Part shown: positions 57,141 to 64,000 of the stretch, in pieces
Layout: each line of letters opens with the position of its first letter
How positions within the stretch are numbered: the first letter of the stretch is position 1
Assembly (NCBI RefSeq): GCF_963169125.1
Contig: NC_084793.1
Location: 226,470,360-226,534,359 of the forward strand
Origin: Humulus lupulus
Lineage: Eukaryota; Streptophyta; Magnoliopsida; Rosales; Cannabaceae
Direction of reading: 5' to 3'
Length of the DNA: 64,000 nucleotides
Made by a program: the position numbers and the translations under genes
The notes under the pieces: generated by a model
Told to the model about the DNA's origin: nothing
Seen by the model: only the letters and a program-made list of their open reading frames with translations
Databases searched by the model: none

Positions 57141-58320
57141 TTTCTCCTGTGTCTTGAGCTGGGGACATTCTCTCTTCCGGTGTCCTTCCTGACCACAATT
57201 GTAGCATCCCTTGGTATTTGCATGGCACTCACTAGGATGTTTCTTTTGGCACTTAGCACATTGCTGGTATTCTACATAACTCGACCTATTACCTCCATTG
57301 TTCGTCCGTGCCCTTTTATCGTTATCGGACTGCTTATTGTCAGGATGTCGTCTCTTCTGACCATTATTGTTACTGGACTGATGGTTGTTGTTTCAACCAT
57401 TCTGAGGTTGACTTTGCTGTTTAGGCTTAGGCTTACTGGCCTCCTCTTTACTAACATTCGCCTGAAGCCTTTCTACTTCTATAGCCGTTGCTAGAACATC
57501 GGCATAAGTAGTATTTCCCGAGTTCGCTAGCTTAACCCCTAACTCAATCTTTGGTCTAAGTCCTCTGACGAACTTGGTAGCCCTCAAAAAGTTAGTTGGA
57601 ACCATCTCTAGTGCAAATTTGGCTAGTCGGTCGAATTGCCGAGCATACTCTGCTACTGATAAGTTCCCTTGCTTCAGACCAGCAAACTCCTCAACTTTTG
57701 TAGCGATGATAGCTAAGTTGTAGTACTTTTTGTGGAACAGTTCCAAAAATCTGTTCCAAGTCATGGTGGCGACATCGTGAGTCTGCTGAACTAAGTCCCA
57801 CCATATTCTAGCATCCTTCTTGAGCAAAGACAAAACTCAGGATATGCGGTCCGCGTTTCCGAGATTCATGTGCGCTAGGATCGGCTCTACATTTCTGAGC
57901 CATTCTTCTGCCTCGAAGGGGTTTGTTGTCCCTTCAAAGTTTAGAGTGTGTTGCTTATAAAACCGCTCGTAGATTGGCTCCATGTGCTGAGTTGGGTGTG
58001 GCGCATAGTTCGCCATTGGCCATCCCCCATAAGTACCTACTTGATGGGGTGCTGTAGCCATTTGCTGAGGCTATGGTTGCGGCTGAGGCTGAGCCTGTTG
58101 TCGCTGTTGCTGCAGTAATTCCTCAACTTGTTGTCGTAGCTTGGCAATTTCTGCAGTGTTGTCAACCGGCGGCGGCAGCGCACTTCGGTTAGCAGTAGTA
58201 TTGGTAGCACGCTCTCCCCTTCTGTGAACTGGAGGGGCTTCATTGCTCTCAAGAGCGGCGTTGGAGGCATTGGCATTGTTGCGAGCAGACCTTCTGAGCG
58301 ACATCTTCAGCAGAGTTCTA
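57141..58320 (-). pseudogene. Chromovirus gag with zinc knuckles
   Basis: Starts at MSLRRSARNNANASNAALES (about 58302; an upstream ATG at 58397 is also in frame), then a Gln-rich coiled part (EIAKLRQQVEELLQQQRQ), a stop, PIYERFYKQHTLNFEGTTNP, a stop, MTWNRFLELFHKKYYNLA, EYARQFDRLAKFALEM, a basic stretch and cysteine motifs CAKCQKKHPSEC and CYNCGQEGHRKREC. The last is an intact CCHC knuckle. Three stops interrupt it. Confidence 0.85.
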
Positions 58321-58397
58321 ACAGTCGAGAAAAACATGTTCGAACTTACCCTAATAGGCTTTAAGGCAAAAACTGAATCTAAGCAAACATAACTCAA

Positions 58398-58830
58398 ACC
58401 TATTAATTATGATTTCTTATGAAAAGGTTATATAAGTCTTCTTTATATTTAGGGTGTATTTCTATACTTAGAAAAATAAGCCATCTTTATTATTTTCTAA
58501 GTGTGTTTCTAATCATCCTATATGACTTAATTCTCAGGCTCGAAACTCGTTGTTGTTCCAAAGTTAACCATATTAAAGGAGGGCTAGGATCAGTAAAATC
58601 GTTCCCACTACTATGGCCCCCTAACTCTTAATATGGAACCCGGTCCATTGATTTGTATCCACCCTCACCGAACTTGGTCATTATTTATTGAATTTATTAT
58701 TTATTATGATTGTAAAAAAAAAAATCAAACTCATACATGTCATCAAAATAACAATAATATTTATTTGGAAAAAGGTTTTCACTAAATACAATCATAAAAG
58801 CAAATAAAATAAATAAGAAACTAATCTATT
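58398..58830 (-). other. Leader between gag and upstream ORF
   Basis: Non-coding. No tRNA-Met primer site (TGGTATCAGAGC) is present on minus where the 5' LTR should join; instead comes AT-rich sequence with an A-rich run at 58715-58726. Confidence 0.5.
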
Positions 58831-59287
58831 CTAAAAATCGGGGTCTTCTACATCTGATCCTTCATCTAACATATCATCATCTATCTCCTCATAATCATCA
58901 TTTTCGTGAGCCTCAAAATTTCCTCTAGGAAGATTCGTAAAGATTCTATTTTTTTGTTCTTTTGTGAATTGGAATTCCATCTTAGAGGTAAATCTAAGTA
59001 TGAGAAAATAATATCTCATAGCTACTGGTAATTCATCTTCATCATCTATTGTCTCCAATATTTCTTCTAAAGTTGCAATGACGAAAGGGAAAATCTTTAA
59101 AAAGTCTAATCACTAAAACATATTGCTCCGTTGCTCTCATCATGATTTGTTTAGTTGTTTGGAGGTGACCTATCTCATTGTGGAATAAAAGTAATCTCTG
59201 AGTGATTCTTTCTAGCACTCCTACTGTATTTCTTGGTTCTCTAATTCTTTTCAAGGCCTTAATTGGACACCTTAGGTCCAGCCACAC
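58831..59287 (-). pseudogene. Unrecognised ORF upstream of gag, acidic tail
   Basis: Two overlapping minus-strand frames make one broken gene of about 150 residues. The first part (59042-59287) has MWLDLRCPIKALKRIREP, GVLERITQRLLLFHNEIGH and IMMRATEQYVLVIRLFKDFP. A one-base shift near 59060 leads to ETIDDEDELPVAMRYYFLIL, MEFQFTKEQKNRIFTNLP and an Asp/Glu-rich end (YEEIDDDMLDEGSDVEDPDF). I recognise no family. It lies on the coding strand between the 5' LTR remnant and gag, where this lineage normally has only a leader. It may be a captured host fragment, an extra ORF, or an insertion. Confidence 0.45.
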
Positions 59288-59299
59288 TTACCCCTTTAT

Positions 59300-60545
59300 T
59301 GTATCTGAAATGTTAGGTCATACAAAACATAAACTAGGTCATAAACTAAACTACCTAATTTTCCTTACCGAATTCGGGATATTGGAAACAAGTGCGGGAT
59401 CGGGAACTCCTAAAACCATAAGTTCTCTAGAGAAAAGAAGATGAAAAGAAGATGAAGATAAGATTTAAACCATTAGAATAAAGACTTACCAAAAACCTTA
59501 AGTTTCAAAGAAATTGAGCACCTAACCAAAAGTCATTATAACGAGTTAGGATTGAACTAAAAGAAAAGAATAAGAAGAATGGAAATGGATTAAACCTGAA
59601 GATTAAGAGTTCCTTCGATAGCTTAGAGCTTCGATCTATACCTCAAACACAAAAATCACACAATAGCTTACTTCCCAAGTGTTTAGAAAATCATAGATTT
59701 GAAAGCTTAAACCCCAAAACCCTAGTGTTTCTCTCTAGAACGAAAATAGCAGCTTGGAGGCTCTGAAAAGTGTTTGAAAGATGATGAAAATGGCTGACTG
59801 AAATGTCCTATTTATAGAGTTAAAGGAGTGAAACTAACTCCCATTAATTTGAATTAATAAATGAATAAAATATGGAATTTTCTGCTCAACAAATGCCCAG
59901 AACTCAGTCAAAATCGTTTAAGAACAAGTCCAAGTTGTTGAGGGTTGTTTCTAGCTTCGAATTCCACAGAGTTTAAAAAATGACCACAAGAGTTGATATA
60001 TCGCCCCCTATAGGCGATATATCGCCTGTACTATATTGCTGAGGGTCCATGATTTCATTCATGCAAAGTCGACGTGTTTTTCTGTAAAAGCATAGACGAT
60101 ATATCGACCCCTATAGCTGCGGTAAACCAGCTTATGCTAATGTACTAAACCACATTTTTGCACACTTAAAAGTTGTTTAAACCACTTTAACTGAGAAATA
60201 CGAGATTCTAGCATTTGAGGGAAGGTTCTAGACTTCCTAGGTTTATCCTTGATTATTTTTATTCATCTAAAATCCTTAGTAAACACACATGTGACAAATG
60301 TCACATTCCTAATTATTCTATCTAAACCTTAGGTTATAATAAATAATATTTCTAGAACCATCTACCATTAATCAAACCTTATGATAAAATTAATATTTCT
60401 AAACTATAGGCTAAACTTTATAAAATTCATAACTATCTCTACGAGTTTCCAACAACTTCCCGACTTTGAACCAATATCCACGAAAACTAAAATACTACAA
60501 CGTAAGCCAATACTATCTAACTAAGTAAAATTATGAGGTGCTACA
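59300..60545 (-). repeat. 5' LTR of the minus chromovirus, truncated
   Basis: Aligns with 52320-53660 of the 3' LTR: CTAATTTTCCTTACCGAATT, CTCCTAAAACC, TATA at 59808-59816, GGCGATATATCGCC at 60013-60026, and the end GGTGCTACA at 60545. The roughly 660 bp that should follow downstream of the TATA (as at 51663-52320), with the primer site, are absent. Confidence 0.75.
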
Positions 60546-62142
60546 GAAAGCATGGCATATAGTACGTTGGCATAGCTTGGATTACCACTTTAAGAATAAT
60601 TTCCTTTCCTCCATGAGGAATGTACTTAATTAAACATATTCAAAAAATGTTGATTAATAAAAGTAAATTAGCTAATCTTTAAACTATCTTTACCTGCATG
60701 AGAAAAAAGCTTAGATTTCCAAGCATGTAAATGCATCCATATTTTATCTTTTATTGGGTTGAACAAAGCTCTCTTGTTTCTACCTCCCATCATAGGTAGA
60801 CCCAAATAAGTCTCTATGGCTTTTGTCCTTTGCATTTTTAGAGAGGACATATAGAGATTTATAATCTCTACTGAGGTATTTGGGGATAAATATACTAAGG
60901 ACTTGTTATAATTGATCATTTGTAAAAATTAAATGCCTTTTATGTAGACTCATTGCGACCTTTAAAATTTTGATATTATATAATAATTAAAATTAGATAT
61001 CATTAGAAGTTAAATTTTATGAAAGAAAATAGAATACATGTCCTGAACATCCTGAGTAAAGAGAAAAAAACATTCTAAATAGCTTGTAAGGATCTTTCAG
61101 ATACCTGAACAATGATGAGACTGTCATCCACAAAAAAATAAAAGATGAGTAATGGATGGAGCATTGTTAGCAATTTTCAGTCCCACAATATCCTGCCTTC
61201 TTTTTGCTTATCTAATCAAAGCTGAAAAGCCTTCTGTACAGATCAAAAATAGATATGGTGAAAGAGGATCTCCTTGTCTCAATCCTCTAGATGGAATAAC
61301 TTCCCCAAACATTGAACCATTAATCTGAAATGAATATCGAACTGAAGTAACGCATTTCATTAAATTTTTTACCCATTGAATCATGAATCCCAACTTAAGT
61401 AACATTTTCTCAACAAAGTTCCATTCAACCCGGTCATAAGCCTTGCTCATATCAAGCTTCATCGCTGCATAGCATTTTCTCCCCATCTTCTTTAGTTTTA
61501 AGTTGTGGATACATTAATAAGCAATAATTGCATTATTTTATAAGTCTTCCTAGGACAAAAACACTTTTGGTAATACTTATGATTGATGTGAGAAAAGGAT
61601 TTAATCTATCGATTAAGGTATTTGAGATGAATTTATAGATGACGTTACATAGAATAATTGGTCAAAAATCACTTATAGATACAAGTTCTTTCACTTTTGG
61701 GATCAGGGCGACGATAGTGGAATTAATGATGGACCAATCCTCCTTTCACTCACACAATCCATAATTGTTTTTTATACCAACATACCTACAATATCCCAGT
61801 GTTCTTGGTATAATAAATCACCCATACCATCTGGACCTAGACTTTTGTAAGTAGGCGTAGGGAAAACAACTTATGTAATTTCTTCAAACGAATAAGGCTT
61901 TTCTAATGCCTCATTCAGTTCTTCAGTAACTTGTGATTCAACCCCCAACAATAATTCATCACTATGTATTTTTGAAGGGGATGAATAGGTGAATAGAGAG
62001 TTATAAAATTTTAATGTAACTTCACTAATATCTTTATCACTTGTGCACCACGCCTTATCATCATTAAAGGGACCTATATTATTCATTTGTAAGAAATCAG
62101 TACAAATTATATATCTTACACTCACCAAGATGAACTTTATAG
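60546..62142 (-). pseudogene. L1-type LINE, reverse transcriptase
   Basis: Minus strand. 61871-62128 holds IGPFNDDKAWCTSDKDISEV (the pre-RT region), then EFVEKM-like text, and 61208-61486 MKLDMSKAYDRVEWNFVEKM, SFQINGSMFGEVIPSRGLRQ and GDPLSPYLFLICTEGFSALI, the LINE RT palm. 60668-60919 has YLGLPMMGGRNKRALFNPI and WKSKLFSHAGKDSLKIS. It ends GKEIILKVVIQAMPTYYMPC at 60546, where the chromovirus begins, and continues at 51360. The catalytic FADD region (near 61000-61150) is damaged. Confidence 0.88.
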
Positions 62143-62613
62143 TTTGATTATGCTATTCTTTCTTAAAAAATTCTATGATTTAACATATTATGCATTATTC
62201 TTCACTATGTTAATACTTTTCAAACTTCTGAGTATAAATTCATTTTTATATATACCTTTAGTTTTATATTTATTCAAAATAAGATCTATATTTATAATAT
62301 ATTTTAGTCGATTATACTTGCTCTTTTAATACCCCTAGCCTTCAAAGTCTGTTAAATGTGCACTTGTAAGTGTACATGTAGAATCTAGTATATTTAGACA
62401 ATTTTACATATATCACACCATCTTTTTTATAGAATTAGATTTTATGCCTTATAAAACTTTTTTATAATTTGGCCTAGTAATATGTTTATTTTATGGCTAT
62501 TTTTATTAAAAAAACTGTATTTTATAACTAAGAAAATTAAAAGTCAATTACCAAGTTGAAAAAATTGTTTCAAACTAAAAATTAGAGGTTAAAGTAAAAA
62601 AAAAAAAAAAAAA
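62143..62613 (+). mobile_element. Poly(A)-tailed insertion in LINE (471 bp)
   Basis: A 471-bp AT-rich block interrupts the LINE frame between RNNAIKG (62618) and the next LINE text (62128). It ends in 18 A (62596-62613) and is flanked by CTTTATAG (62135-62142) and CTTTTATAG (62615-62623). A tail plus target duplication marks a retroposed copy on the plus strand. No coding and no clear tRNA-like A/B boxes are visible, so its class (SINE, 3' LINE piece or processed RNA) is open. Confidence 0.7.
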
Positions 62614-63961
62614 CCTTTTATAGCATTGTTCCTATGTCGTTGCTTTGCCCTTTGATGAAAGAATTTTGTGTTTCTATCCCCTGCTTGTAACCATTGAATT
62701 CTACATCGTTGTTGCCAAAAGACTTCCTCTTTACAAAGTAGATCATCTAGCTTCCTTTCCAATTGTCGTATCATCGAATGATCATTTATATGATCTTGTG
62801 AATTATGAAGATAAATAACTTGAGAATGTGTTTCTTTTATTTTCCTAGCTAAAGATCCAAAAAAGTTTTGATGCCACGAGAAAAGATTAGTGGCACATAT
62901 TTGAATATTATTGATATTTAAAAGAAGGGAAGACGAGGAAGTAGACTGCCACCCGTTTTTTATGATCTCCTTACATTCTGGATCTTTGGCCCAGATATTT
63001 TCACACTTGAATCGAGGTCTTTTTCTATATTTTGAACTCTCATTTTCTATATTGTTTTGGAGAGTTATGAGGAGAGCTCTATGGTTCGATTGGTAAAAGT
63101 CTAGGTGTGTAAGAGTTTCAATAGGAAATATACTTATCCTTTCTTCATTGACCATGGCCCAATCCAGTCTCTTTTGTATAGTACCTTTAGTTGTATTTTT
63201 ACTCCAAGTAAATTGATTACCATAGTGACTTAATGGTTTCAATGCACATACCTCTAGGGCACTTCAGAAAGCCTCGATTTGTGCTTCACTTCGTATTCTT
63301 CCACCCTTTTTATCTGTTTGACTTAAGATTCTATTGAAATATCCCATACTAACCAAGGTCCACTTGCCACAATTCTCAAATGTTGTAGTAGTTCCCACGT
63401 AAGATGTCTGTTAGACACTTCAGGTTCGCCATAAAAACCACAAAAGTGCCAAGAAAATGGATGATTATCGAATTGAATGAAACAACTGATATGATTTGAT
63501 GACCATGATTGTATCTAAACTATTACTTTATCCTTCCAAAATAGCATAAGCTATCCTCCCAATCCATTCCTAGGATCCTCGAAATTGTTTGTGTAGACAA
63601 GATATTTACCTAAGGTTTCTGCCTTATCATTTGTAAGTTCTGTCTCATTAAAAATAAAACACCAAGTCGTTGATTTTTTGTGAGGAATCTTACTAAAGTG
63701 TAGTATTTTGAAAACATAGAATATATGAGTTCCTTAGTGTTCTGGGGTTGGTACTTTCCTACTGCAGTTATAGAATGAACACATTGAATCTTCTCAATAT
63801 ACAAAACCTTGCACGCATAACTCTTTAACCTTAAATTTACTATCGCATCAAATTCTCCACACATCACATTGTAATCATTCTTATTTAATTGGAGTGTTAT
63901 CAACAAACCGATTTCATCCCTCTTTTTCGTAAGATTTCCTCTCCTGTAGGTGTCAATGGTG
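62614..63961 (-). pseudogene. L1-type LINE, endonuclease region
   Basis: From the right, fragments of the APE-type endonuclease appear: an FLMETKL-like strand (about 63640), NPRNGLGG-like and LMLFWKDKV text (63520-63570), FCGFYGEPE (about 63420), then HYGNQFTWSKNTTKGTIQKR, LDWAMVNEERISIFP and LDFYQSNHRALLI (63060-63240), the end of EN. A linker follows (FKCENIWAKDPECKEII, CRIQWLQAGDRNTKFFHQRA) up to the poly(A) insertion. Several stops. The LINE's 5' end and ORF1 lie at or beyond the window edge; 63700-63961 is not assigned. Confidence 0.8.
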
Positions 63962-64000
63962 TTGTCACTGCATATGCTTCCCGACGACGAGTAAAGAACC

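Larger units (their letters stand above)
51361..60545 (-). mobile_element. Chromovirus (Tekay-type) gypsy inside LINE ORF2
   Basis: Minus-strand gag, PR, RT, RNase H, INT and chromodomain, with LTR sequence at both ends. The LINE frame breaks at 51360 and resumes at 60546; the flanks GAGAG and GAAAG match at 4 of 5 bases. The 5' LTR (right) starts TGTAGCACCTCA (minus, 60545). 51361-51662 looks like LTR terminal text too, so the left edge may contain a piece of a second LTR. Gag-pol needs about ten repairs. Confidence 0.8.

Noticed and set aside
1..64000. tRNA, rRNA or organelle DNA insertions
   Set aside because: No cloverleaf, rRNA or plastid gene sequence was recognised on either strand by reading; a tRNAscan or organelle BLAST would be decisive.

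Overview
The window looks like a TE-saturated nuclear segment of a plant, almost certainly a eudicot. One intact host gene is visible: an intronless 833-residue PLS-class PPR gene (7581-10082) that reads as the counterpart of Arabidopsis At4g39530. Nearly everything else is AT-rich retrotransposon debris in layers. I cannot name the species. No rRNA, tRNA or CRISPR array was found.

Left part (1-7553): a hAT-type transposon end, pieces of at least four LTR families (chromovirus-type gypsy LTRs, a Tat-type gypsy 5' end with primer-binding site, two copia LTRs), a MULE-like transposase N-terminal fragment, a 22-bp-period array and the PPR gene's 5' flank. The PPR gene follows.

10766-31712 is one Ty3/gypsy Tat-lineage element on the minus strand (gag, PR, RT, two RNase H domains, INT). 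It carries an extra antisense gene (11974-14451) between pol and the 3' LTR. A Ty1/copia element (19286-26197) sits at its gag/PR junction. A solo chromovirus LTR (29177-31649) sits in its 5' LTR and has replaced that LTR's TATA region. Near-perfect 5-bp duplications mark the outer element and the copia element.

31713-32925 is non-TE flank with a roughly 245-bp foldback. 32926-42125 is a decayed plus-strand chromovirus (gag to chromodomain). Its 3' LTR is split by two solo copia LTRs, each with an exact 5-bp duplication (TTAAG, TTCAC). 42126-49236 holds a GC-rich island, a copia-like leader and the remains of a copia element whose 3' LTR matches the solo LTR at 39190-41259.

49440-63961 is an L1-type LINE on the minus strand. 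It is cut in two by a further chromovirus (51361-60545) and carries a 471-bp poly(A)-tailed insertion (62143-62613).

The genes do not form an operon or pathway; the organisation is nested insertion and decay. The most distinctive observations are the spliced antisense gene in the Tat element, unrelated tandem arrays at the same place in four chromovirus LTRs, clustered palindromes upstream of an LTR TATA box, a fold-conserved hairpin in three copia LTRs, a deamination pattern seen by comparing two chromovirus copies, and an unexplained acidic ORF upstream of one gag. Many other short reading frames are chance frames or shadows and are omitted.
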